Origin: a virus
Length of the DNA: 27,883 nt
Virus record (IMG/VR): IMGVR_UViG_3300042312_000252
Coordinates: 1 to 27,883 of that record
Strand: one strand, 5' to 3'
Shown here: one piece after another, positions 5,771 through 12,967 of the stretch
Numbering within the stretch: position 1 is the stretch's first letter
Layout of the letters: the number at the start of each line of letters is the position of its first letter
The notes under the pieces: model-generated
The model's input: only the letters and a program-made list of their open reading frames with translations
Told to the model about the DNA's origin: nothing
Database searches by the model: none
Program-made: the position numbers and the translations under genes

Positions 5771-6423
5771 CTGACACCAACGCGGGGCCGGTGTTGCCGG
5801 AGCGGCCGTCAATCCGAGGATTTGGTAGCTGGGATTTCGATTATTTACAAAACAAATTCGACGCCTACGGCCGCCAGTGCTGGAACGCCTGCGACGAGCA
5901 GGTGGCGGGTCCGCTGCGGGAGGCTCTGAGCGAGTGCGCGACAGCAGTCGGCGCCGGGGTCTCTCCGGATTGCAGCGTCGATTTCCTGCGCGAAGTTCCT
6001 CGAGAGGTCGAGCTTGTCGTGGCGAAGCTGCGGGAGCGGGTCGCGGAGCTGGAAAATCAGCTCGGAATTACCCGCATGTGCGTCGTGTGTGGGAAGTCCA
6101 AGCCGGCTAGCGAGCCTCGCGAAGCCCCCGGCTGTCCGCCAGTAGACCCTGAATATGGGCACCTGTGTGGTTTTGACATGACGCCCCAAGAGGCGTGGCT
6201 GCACTGGCGCCAAATAGCCCACGATCAGCGAAACGAACTCGACCGCCTTCGCGCCGAGTGCGAGGCGCTGTCCGACAGCCTGCGCGAGTGCGCCGACGAT
6301 CTTGAGTCCGAAGTCAAAGCTCGCGCATCTGGCGACCTACCGCGCAGGATCGAGCGCGACCTTGATCCCGTGCGCAGGGCTCGCGAACTACTGGCCGCAA
6401 GCGCGGCGAGGGGAGAAGGGTGA
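5767..6423 (+). CDS. 218-residue coiled-coil protein with a CxxC pair, unknown
   Basis: The ATG at 5767 overlaps the upstream stop. The protein has a helical N-terminal half with a likely coiled coil (VELVVAKLRERVAELENQLG), then a Cys pair (MCVVCGKSK) and a second coiled coil (ELDRLRAECEALSDSLREC). The lone CxxC with nearby Cys and His residues could bind a metal, but a full set of ligands is not clear. Similar modular proteins are common in phage early regions without an assigned role. Its stop overlaps the start of the nuclease-like gene. Confidence 0.7.
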   Translation: MTDTNAGPVLPERPSIRGFGSWDFDYLQNKFDAYGRQCWNACDEQVAGPLREALSECATAVGAGVSPDCSVDFLREVPREVELVVAKLRERVAELENQLGITRMCVVCGKSKPASEPREAPGCPPVDPEYGHLCGFDMTPQEAWLHWRQIAHDQRNELDRLRAECEALSDSLRECADDLESEVKARASGDLPRRIERDLDPVRRARELLAASAARGEG

Positions 6424-6902
6424 TGCACGCGGAGCTGTGCATGCACGCCGAGCGCTGGCTCCGCAAGTCTGGCTGCGGCGTGACAGCCATCGACTTGGCA
6501 ACCGTCGCCGGAGAACAGCCCGACGCAATCGGCTGGCGCTACGGGCTCACCGCGCTGTGCGAGGTCAAGGTCAGCCGAGGCGATTTTCTGGCCGATCGGA
6601 AGAAACCGTGGCGCGCGCGGCCCGAGCTTGGGATGGGCGATTGGCGGTTCTATGTCGCGCCGAGCGGCATTCTTCGGGCTGAGGACATGCCCGAAGGCTG
6701 GGGGCTGCTGGAGTTTGACGGGAAGCGGCTACAGCGCAGTCACAACGTCCCGCACGGGAACATGTGGGGCGCCCCGCCATTCGCCGGACATAAGCGTCAC
6801 GAAGCGCTGATGGAGTGCAGCCTGATCCGCCGCCTTCAGCGTCCCGAGTCAGACCGCCGAAAGGCAACGAAAGCCGCATGCGCGGCGAGGGAGGGGAAGT
6901 GA
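6423..6902 (+). CDS. PD-(D/E)XK-like nuclease-fold protein
   Basis: The 159-residue protein is read from the ATG at 6423 (TGATG overlap), although a GTG at 6420 is also in frame. A PD-(D/E)XK-like pattern is visible: Pro33-Asp34 followed by Glu47-Val-Lys49 (QPDAIGW...LCEVKVSRGDF), as in restriction-endonuclease-fold and MmcB/VRR-type repair proteins. Conserved-looking pieces follow (DWRFYVAPSGIL, PEGWGLLEF). The likely role is nicking or processing DNA, alongside the exonuclease and RecT. Substrate specificity cannot be read from the sequence, and a catalytically dead relative is possible. Confidence 0.65.
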   Translation: MHAELCMHAERWLRKSGCGVTAIDLATVAGEQPDAIGWRYGLTALCEVKVSRGDFLADRKKPWRARPELGMGDWRFYVAPSGILRAEDMPEGWGLLEFDGKRLQRSHNVPHGNMWGAPPFAGHKRHEALMECSLIRRLQRPESDRRKATKAACAAREGK

Positions 6903-7156
6903 GCACCGCTGATCAATGCCGCGCGATGGGCTTGTCCGTGGGCGACACGATTCTAGGCCGCGAGGAATACGCACACGGATGGAACGAAGCCCGGCTCACA
7001 CTGCTTTGGCTTGGCGACGAGGTTGCTGTTTTCATGGCCACCGGCCGTAGCAGTGCCCGCGTCGAATGGTCTGATCCCGAAGAGTCCGCAGACTGGACGC
7101 TTGAGTTTCGCGACTGGAAAAAGGTGCCCCGCACCGACGCGGGCGGGGAGGGGTAG
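6899..7156 (+). CDS. 85-residue hypothetical phage protein
   Basis: The GTG at 6899 overlaps the previous stop and follows a strong AGGGAGGGG ribosome site, so it is preferred over the longer reading. The product (STADQCRAMGLSVGDTILGRE...) is rich in Trp and acidic residues and reads like a small beta-sheet protein. Several pieces (VGDTILGREEY, LLWLGDEVAVF, SADWTLEFRDWK) look conserved in style, and I believe similar small proteins occur in other phages, but I cannot name the family or function. Confidence 0.7.
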   Translation: MSTADQCRAMGLSVGDTILGREEYAHGWNEARLTLLWLGDEVAVFMATGRSSARVEWSDPEESADWTLEFRDWKKVPRTDAGGEG

Positions 7157-7158
7157 AC

Positions 7159-7422
7159 ATGCGCCGCCCCAAAGACCACGCACACAAACCGCCGCGCGCC
7201 GACTCAGCCGAGACATTTGATGCCGCCTACCGCGCCGCCCTGTTCAGGGTAGAACTCGACGCCCTGCTTTCCAAGCACGGCATGCGCCTGGTGCTGGCCC
7301 ACGAAGGCAAATGGGCACACCTGCAGGGCCAGTGGCCCGACGTTGCCGGCTGCGCGGTGTCGTTTATGCGCGTGACGCGCGGAGGCCGCGTCCGGTATCT
7401 CACGGAGGCTGAGGACCACTGA
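7159..7422 (+). CDS. 87-residue hypothetical protein, last gene of the early block
   Basis: The ATG at 7159 lies two bases after the previous stop. The protein has a basic start (MRRPKDHAHKPPRADS), then a helix (FDAAYRAALFRVELDALLSKHG) and a short beta-like segment (MRLVLAHEGKWAHLQGQW). The stop is only two bases from the terminator stem that serves the opposite strand, which marks the end of the rightward block. The function is unknown. Confidence 0.7.
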   Translation: MRRPKDHAHKPPRADSAETFDAAYRAALFRVELDALLSKHGMRLVLAHEGKWAHLQGQWPDVAGCAVSFMRVTRGGRVRYLTEAEDH

Positions 7423-7424
7423 CG

Positions 7425-7453
7425 AAAAACCCCGCACCGTTGCCAGTGCGGGG
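7425..7453 (-). terminator. leftward terminator ending the late block
   Basis: The perfect 8-pair stem CCCCGCAC (7430-7437) with GTGCGGGG (7446-7453) has an 8-base loop and is followed on the minus strand by TTTTT (7429-7425). This is the clearest intrinsic terminator in the window. On the plus strand it lacks a T-run. Confidence 0.85.
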
Positions 7454-7535
7454 TCGCCCTTCGCCAACCCACGGAGTGTGCCGGGTGTCCAGTCCGGCAG
7501 CTCGAATCTACGCCTCGCCCACAGGAAACGCAACA

Positions 7536-7883
7536 GTGAATCCCATTGTCGTTGCAGTCTGCACGATTGGCCTACAGTCCGGCGACTTCCGCTGCCACGA
7601 CACGCAGTTCGAGAGCCAGCACGTGATCGATTGCCAGGACGCAGGCAGGCCGGCGCAGCTGTCAACGGCAGAGCGCGGCGCCGGGTTCATGCGTATCGGG
7701 AACGTCGATTCGTCCGGCGCCTTCGATCGGTTTTCCGAAAACTACGCATGGCACTACACCGGCGGCGGCTGGTACGTTCTGAGCTGGCCTGTGACCCAAG
7801 TTCTGCTTGTCGTCGACGAGGACCGCATTTCTGCCGGGTCGTTTGAAGGCGGCTGCGCGTCGTTCAGCCCGGCCGCTCCGTGA
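7536..7883 (+). CDS. 115-residue hypothetical protein facing the late block
   Basis: Read from the GTG at 7536, which follows AGGAAA. The frame shows strong G/C preference at third positions and a believable protein-like composition (ENYAWHYTGGGWYVLSWPVTQVLLVVDED), whereas no minus-strand frame here looks coding. Its last 20 bases overlap the 3' end of the convergent tail gene. It has four cysteines and no membrane segment. With no clear promoter and lying past the late genes, it may be an accessory (moron-type) gene. The function is unknown and the exact start is uncertain. Confidence 0.5.
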   Translation: MNPIVVAVCTIGLQSGDFRCHDTQFESQHVIDCQDAGRPAQLSTAERGAGFMRIGNVDSSGAFDRFSENYAWHYTGGGWYVLSWPVTQVLLVVDEDRISAGSFEGGCASFSPAAP

Positions 7884-8697
7884 ATTTCAGCGGCAGCTGA
7901 AACAGGTTCGACCCGCTAACGATCGATATGGCGCCCATTTCGGTGCAGGCACCGAAGAGCGCAGACCGCGCGACGGACTCTTGATCAACCGGCGCCGTTC
8001 TGCCTCGACCGACGCCACGGGTCATGGGCACCACCAGCACCGGCCGCCGCCCTGACAAGCTGGCCTGCAGCTCTTGCAGGCTGTCGCCGCCAGCGATGGC
8101 GCTGCCATATGCCACCGGCGCGACGGTGACGCTTGCGAGCCGGCGCGACGGCCTCACCACGGGGAAATCCTGCCCGGTGATCGTTTCATTCGGGCGCGTC
8201 AGATTTTCCCGCTGCTCCTGCCAGTCTCGGGTGATGCAAAACTCGAACGCCTCGGCCGCGACAATCTGCCCAATGTCCACCGTCGTCCCGTCGACCGGCC
8301 CGTATGAAACCCGGATCGCGTCGACCTCGACAGTATTCGTCGATAGGTACACGCCGGTCAGGGTGCCATCGGGCAGACGGTACAGGGACGCCTCACCGCC
8401 CGGCACAAGGTCAACGCTGAACGTGTCACCGCCAGCCGGGCGCCCGGTCATGGCAAAGCCAGGGCTTCCCGACGTTGTAGCGCTGCGGGCGATCACAGCA
8501 AACAGCCTTGGCGTGTACGGCGTCGCAAAGTCCATCTGAATCTGCGGCGCGCCCTCGGGTGCTGTCCCAAAGAGCCGGGTCTTGAGGCGCGGGTTCCCCT
8601 GCACCAATCGCGCCGGGTCGTTCGCGAACTCCCAGCCGCCCGCCGTTGGATCGAAGAGCGACCATGTGATAGCGGGCATCGGCTTGGAAATTAGCAT
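7864..8697 (-). CDS. minor tail or tail-tip protein
   Basis: This 277-residue protein is the last gene of the late unit before its terminator. The N-terminus (PMPAITWSLFDPTAGGWEFANDP) and overall beta-rich character resemble phage tail-tip or fibre-attachment proteins. The central part (GVYLSTNTVEVDAIRVSYG) looks like a jelly-roll or carbohydrate-binding-like sheet, but no domain is certain. It starts ten bases after the large tail protein upstream, so the two are probably co-translated parts of the distal tail. The assignment rests mainly on context. Confidence 0.6.
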   Translation of the reverse strand: MLISKPMPAITWSLFDPTAGGWEFANDPARLVQGNPRLKTRLFGTAPEGAPQIQMDFATPYTPRLFAVIARSATTSGSPGFAMTGRPAGGDTFSVDLVPGGEASLYRLPDGTLTGVYLSTNTVEVDAIRVSYGPVDGTTVDIGQIVAAEAFEFCITRDWQEQRENLTRPNETITGQDFPVVRPSRRLASVTVAPVAYGSAIAGGDSLQELQASLSGRRPVLVVPMTRGVGRGRTAPVDQESVARSALFGACTEMGAISIVSGSNLFQLPLKFTERPG

Positions 8698-8706
8698 GGC
8701 TTTCCT

Positions 8707-11169
8707 TCAGCCCCAGAGCCGGAGCGTTGCGGTGCGGTTTACGCGGTCTTCGGTAATCGCGGTGATCAGAACATTCTTGCCAGCCTGCAGGCCATAGCGC
8801 GGGTATTCCAGTTCCCAAACCTGCCCCAGCTGATACGCGCCGATCGCCTCAATCGCCACTGAGCACTGGTAGAACCGGCGCACCGTCGAGTATAGCGACG
8901 CCACGCGGTCGATTTCCGCCTGAAGGTCTGCCGGCGAGTCAAGCAGCGTCTCGACCGGATCGGTAGCCCCGCGCGCGTGCGCGTACTCGCTTGGGAACGG
9001 GACGCCAGTCGTTCGCACGGCGCGGAACCTGCGCGACAGCTCGCGGCGCACGGCAAACGGCACGTCCACGAAATCAGTGACGAAATCGGTCGGGTCCAAG
9101 ACCAGCCAGTTCCTGCGCCCAGCCATCTGCGCAGTGAGCCCCGGCGCGTTGTCGGGCGTTACCGTCAGGTCCGACAGCATCATGTCTGGCGTTATCGTGC
9201 CCACCGCAGATTGCGTCGCAGGGTCAAGCAGCCGCGAAAACCGAATCACGCCCGCTCCGTCCTGCCAATAGCATGCCGTGTACCCCGTCAACGCAGCCTG
9301 CAGCGCCTGCCCGACGCTCACGGGATCGAGCGTCCAGAACCCAAGGCCGACATACCCGGTAGCAGTGTCGATCGCCTCTGCGTCGCTCTCAGACCACTGC
9401 TCAGCCGTGAGCCCGCCACGGGTCTGCAGCACTTCGCGGGCGAACTGCGCCAGGGTCGCCGGCTGCAGGGTGTCCGACGTGGTATCGGCAGCCTCGAACA
9501 CCTCGAACCGCGACACCACCGCCGCGTTCGTGATTGTCACCACGCCGCGTAGTGCCAGGGAAATCGCGCCGGTGTTCGCCGCCGTGAACGATCCTGTGTA
9601 GGTGCCCGCAGCCGTGGCCGAGAAATACGGGTTGTCCAGCACGCGGCCGTTCGGGCCGACCGACGTTCCCTCGCCAATGCTGACGCGCACAGGGACGCCG
9701 GTCTGACTGATACCCTCGGACATGCTGTCGATAACCAGAACGAAGCCGTAGGACCGCCCGGCAGTCAGCACAGCGGATTCCGTCAGGTACGCAGTCACGA
9801 TGCCATTCTGCGTGATCGCGGCATTCGCGAAGGTCCACACCGTTGTTCCAGTCACGCCAGACTGCGTGTCCCAATCCGCGCGCGCAGTCGGGACAATGTT
9901 CGTGATGCTGTCGCCGCCGATCGATGAAACGTCCGCTGTGAGTTTCCCCTGCGGGTTCTCGACCAGCTCGATTTGCTGCTGGCCCGGCCGGATGTTCCAA
10001 TCGACGCCGATCGCCAGCGGGTCGCCCTTGTCTCGCAGCGTGCCGAAGCCCTGCAGCGCGGTGTCCCCAAGCTGGTACAGCGGCAGCGCGCCAGATGACC
10101 CGGTGTCGTCGCTGACCTGCACGGGCTCGATACTGCGTGCGACGCCGATCACGATGGGCACCGGTCGGTTCGCGATGTCCTCGGGCAGATTCGGCAGGAA
10201 CAGCCGATTCTGAATAGGCTGATCAAGCACGGCGGTTCGGTCGCGCAGGGTCAGCCGCTTGCGCCCGTCGTCCAGTGCGTCGACGCGCTCAAGCACGAAC
10301 GTGCCGACCAGCGTTGCCGCCGCGAATGCCGTAGCCGCGTCCGGCACCTCGTGAATCGTCACAGGCAAGTCGCGGATGTTCGCGCCTATCAGGCCGTCGA
10401 ACTCGCCGTCAGGGTCCAGAATGATGAACTGCGCCGCCGTGCCGCGCGACTGCGTGCCGCCCCAGGGCCAGAAATTCAGAGCGCGCACGATCGTGACAGC
10501 GCTGCCGGCGACGTTGCCGCGATACTCAGCATTCGGGATGTCGTCAGTCGGCGCGCTGAAGTACGACTGCGAGTCAGCGAACCTCAGCGTATCGATCGTC
10601 ACCGGCACCGTATACCAGCCGTCAGAGTCGGCAAGCGGGTATTCAAAGGCCCGCTGGCCCGCGTTGAGGAACACGCGCCCGTCCGCCTCGGAGTCGCTGC
10701 CGATGCTGGCGGCCGGGAAGAACGTCTCCCCCAACAGTGAGGACGTGAACGGCTCCGTGTGCACAGGCGTGCCGTCGACGTAGAACGTCACTGCGCCATC
10801 TGCAAAGTCGGCCTGTACGCTGACGATGGCGCCAGACAGAACTGGCGTCACCGTCGCGGCCACAGCTCCCGCCGTCAGGATCTCGCCAGAGGCAAGGTCA
10901 AGGCCGATGCCGAACGCGTCAGCGCCCAGGTAATCCGACAGGTCCGCGTCTGCCGTCGCAATGCCCACGATCGCCGTCAGACCGTCAGCCGGCGCCCAAG
11001 ACATGAACTCGACCGACCACAGCCCCACCGACTGCCCGACGCTCGCGCGCGCCGTCCTCGCGTTGCTCAGGCCCGTATCTGCAGGCAGCAGCACTTCGCC
11101 GCCCTGCGTGATGTCAAGATCAGGGCCGGCAGTGGCTGCGGTAAATAGGGCGTGGGTGCGGGTTGTCAT
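8707..11169 (-). CDS. large tail-tip / minor tail protein with SPRY- or LamG-like domain
   Basis: The 820-residue protein is read from the ATG at 11169, which overlaps the upstream stop (ATGA). Upstream extension only shadows that gene. Residues about 35-160 resemble a concanavalin-like (SPRY/LamG) sandwich (GLWSVEFMSW, AFGIGLDLASGEI, VTFYVDGTPV). Later sections are beta-rich (WPWGGTQSRGTAAQFIILDPDG, TFVLERVDALDDGRKRLTLRD), typical of tail hub and tip proteins. The C-terminal part (YQCSVAIEAIGAYQLGQVWEL..LQAGKNVLITAITEDRVNRTATLRLWG) looks like a conserved tail module. It is probably a structural part of the tail tip. Confidence 0.7.
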   Translation of the reverse strand: MTTRTHALFTAATAGPDLDITQGGEVLLPADTGLSNARTARASVGQSVGLWSVEFMSWAPADGLTAIVGIATADADLSDYLGADAFGIGLDLASGEILTAGAVAATVTPVLSGAIVSVQADFADGAVTFYVDGTPVHTEPFTSSLLGETFFPAASIGSDSEADGRVFLNAGQRAFEYPLADSDGWYTVPVTIDTLRFADSQSYFSAPTDDIPNAEYRGNVAGSAVTIVRALNFWPWGGTQSRGTAAQFIILDPDGEFDGLIGANIRDLPVTIHEVPDAATAFAAATLVGTFVLERVDALDDGRKRLTLRDRTAVLDQPIQNRLFLPNLPEDIANRPVPIVIGVARSIEPVQVSDDTGSSGALPLYQLGDTALQGFGTLRDKGDPLAIGVDWNIRPGQQQIELVENPQGKLTADVSSIGGDSITNIVPTARADWDTQSGVTGTTVWTFANAAITQNGIVTAYLTESAVLTAGRSYGFVLVIDSMSEGISQTGVPVRVSIGEGTSVGPNGRVLDNPYFSATAAGTYTGSFTAANTGAISLALRGVVTITNAAVVSRFEVFEAADTTSDTLQPATLAQFAREVLQTRGGLTAEQWSESDAEAIDTATGYVGLGFWTLDPVSVGQALQAALTGYTACYWQDGAGVIRFSRLLDPATQSAVGTITPDMMLSDLTVTPDNAPGLTAQMAGRRNWLVLDPTDFVTDFVDVPFAVRRELSRRFRAVRTTGVPFPSEYAHARGATDPVETLLDSPADLQAEIDRVASLYSTVRRFYQCSVAIEAIGAYQLGQVWELEYPRYGLQAGKNVLITAITEDRVNRTATLRLWG

Positions 11170-12122
11170 GGGCCGATGTACCGGACGCCGCCGAGGGCTG
11201 CGCCATTGCTTGCAAATTCCGCGACCTGAGTCCAAGGCCCTGAAACCGCCGTTGCCCTGAATATCTTGGCGACATTGAAGGAGGCATTGAACAGATGGAT
11301 TAGCCACGCCCCGCCGCCAAAAGACACTTGCCCGACCCCGTCTCCGCTGACGCCGACCACGCCACCAGATGACCAGTTAAGACCGCTGTCGGTTGAATAG
11401 AACAGATTTCTACTTGCGTCCATCATCAGCACATCCCCTGCGGGCGATGCTGCTATGGATCGAATTGAAGTAGAAGCTCCGTCATTGAAATTTACGCTTG
11501 TCCAAGACCCACTCAAACCAGTTTCTGAGATTCGGACAAAGGCGCGAGACGAGTTGGACGCAGTAATCACACGGCTCGCGGTCACCGCCCAATACTGGCT
11601 TGTCCCAAAAGACACTCCAATACCCGGCAAAGACCACGTATCACCATCATCTGTGCTGCGCGCATAGAGGGACTGCGTTGTGCCGACAAGGGCCGCGCCG
11701 TTAAATGCAACTGCCTCCTCGAACGTCCGCCCCGAGGATTCAAGCGTCCATGACTCGCCGTCCAGCGAACGATAGATTCCGTTTGTTGTGCCGCCGGATG
11801 CGATCCAGTACGAGCCGCTTTTTGTAAGACCTCTGACATTGGTAATCGAAAGGCCCGAAGGTGTGCCCCAAGTCAAGCCGCCGTCGAGTGAGTAGCGGAC
11901 ATTAGGAGTCCCGGTCAAAGCGGTCGCGAGAATAAGCCCGTCTGCTGCCGCAATCCCGTTGATATTCACAGACAACCCCGTCGCATATGTGGGGGCTGTA
12001 GACCAATTCACCCCATCAGGGCTGACCATAACAAGCCGGTCAGTCGCCATGCCAATCTGGCCGGCGATCCAAGGGGAGCTGACCGCTGATTCCAAGCGCT
12101 TAGCAGGCATTCCGAGGATCAT
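11166..12122 (-). CDS. Asp-box (BNR) beta-propeller tail protein, likely receptor binding
   Basis: The 318-residue protein contains five Asp-box-like motifs S-x-D-x-G-x-x-W: about residues 34-40 (SPDGVNW), 78-85 (SLDGGLTW), 119-125 (SLDGESW), 156-163 (STDDGDTW) and 243-250 (STDSGLNW). This spacing fits a sialidase-like beta-propeller. No catalytic Arg triad or Asp/Tyr pair was traced, so it is more likely a binding module than an enzyme. It lies among fibre genes. The DNA is clearly less GC-rich than its neighbours, which suggests recent acquisition. A start at the second Met (MPAKRL) is also possible. Confidence 0.75.
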   Translation of the reverse strand: MILGMPAKRLESAVSSPWIAGQIGMATDRLVMVSPDGVNWSTAPTYATGLSVNINGIAAADGLILATALTGTPNVRYSLDGGLTWGTPSGLSITNVRGLTKSGSYWIASGGTTNGIYRSLDGESWTLESSGRTFEEAVAFNGAALVGTTQSLYARSTDDGDTWSLPGIGVSFGTSQYWAVTASRVITASNSSRAFVRISETGLSGSWTSVNFNDGASTSIRSIAASPAGDVLMMDASRNLFYSTDSGLNWSSGGVVGVSGDGVGQVSFGGGAWLIHLFNASFNVAKIFRATAVSGPWTQVAEFASNGAALGGVRYIGP

Positions 12123-12124
12123 GG

Positions 12125-12583
12125 TCAGGCCGCCGTCGTCTGGCCGAACACGTCGAACTCGTCAGCCGCGACGCGTTTGACGGTGACTGTCATGCCGGGC
12201 TCTAAAACAAGCGTTCCCCCTGCGGGCGGGTTTAGGGTAGTGCTGCTGTCTTCCTGCAGCGTCACGTCGCCGGACGCCGCTGCGTTTCGGATATGGTATT
12301 CGCCAGGATCATCGCCGACCGCGACTCCGAATGTGCAGGTTTTTGCGCCGGTCGCAGTGAATCGAATGTAGCCGCCGCGATCCGTCAGGGCGATTGCTCG
12401 CGAAGATCCGGCTTCGGTAATCACGGCGGCCGGAACGTCTGCGTCATTCAGCAAGGCGCGAATGTAAGCCAGCAGCGCAGCGGGGTCGCTGCGTTTTGTC
12501 GCGCCAGCCTGCACCACCGGCAGCGGCTCAGTGCCAGCCAGTGCGGCAGCCGCGTCAAGATCCGAAATTTTGGTGTCAGCCAT
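12125..12583 (-). CDS. tail fibre / tip N-terminal-type protein
   Basis: The 152-residue protein begins MADTKISDLDAAAALAGTEPLPVVQAGATKR, a start commonly seen in phage tail fibre and appendage proteins. The middle is Ala-rich and helical, and the end is beta-like (GTLVLEPGMTVTVKRVAADEFDVFGQ). It probably attaches or carries the propeller protein encoded two bases downstream. Trimeric fibre proteins often split into such small adapters. The specific role is inferred from context. Confidence 0.7.
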   Translation of the reverse strand: MADTKISDLDAAAALAGTEPLPVVQAGATKRSDPAALLAYIRALLNDADVPAAVITEAGSSRAIALTDRGGYIRFTATGAKTCTFGVAVGDDPGEYHIRNAAASGDVTLQEDSSTTLNPPAGGTLVLEPGMTVTVKRVAADEFDVFGQTTAA

Positions 12584-12592
12584 CGCAGCGCC

Positions 12593-12967
12593 TCACAGGA
12601 TGATTTTGTCGCCGCTTTCCAGCAGCAGGAAGTCGTCGTCTTCAAGCAGCAAAAACGACGGCGGCACAACGTTTGCCACGATCGTCAGCCCCAGCGCGCG
12701 CTGAACCAGCGTCTGCAGGCCGTCGCGCGCCTGAATCGTCACCGTGCCGGAGAACGCAACCGTTGGCGTCCCGGCGATCGTCAAGGTCCCGTCGCCGTTG
12801 TCCGTCGCCGTCAGCCCTGCCGGCAGCGTAGAGACTACGGCGATAGTGTACGGCTCCAAGCCGCCGCGCACAGTGACTGATGCGGAATATGCCGAGTCGA
12901 CCACGCCGGACGGCAACAGCCCGACGATTTCGAGCCCAGGATTGATGGTGAATAGCAGAATCGTCAC
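12593..12967 (-). CDS. putative Ig-like domain tail protein
   Basis: The 124-residue protein has an Ig-like (He_PIG-type) repeat: SVTVRGGLEPYTIAVVSTLPAGL..NGDGTLTIAGTPT..FSGTVTIQARDG. It ends in a short acidic/hydrophobic repeat (LLLEDDDFLLLESGDKIIL), a tail seen on other phage fibre adapters. The ATG at 12967 overlaps the tape-measure stop. Ig-like domains on virions help weak binding to surface carbohydrates. Here it is probably an auxiliary tail-tip component. Confidence 0.75.
   Translation of the reverse strand: MTILLFTINPGLEIVGLLPSGVVDSAYSASVTVRGGLEPYTIAVVSTLPAGLTATDNGDGTLTIAGTPTVAFSGTVTIQARDGLQTLVQRALGLTIVANVVPPSFLLLEDDDFLLLESGDKIIL

Noticed and set aside
7204-7665. A minus-strand frame of 153 codons continuing the late block
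   Set aside because: It runs through the late terminator and has the composition of a shadow frame.
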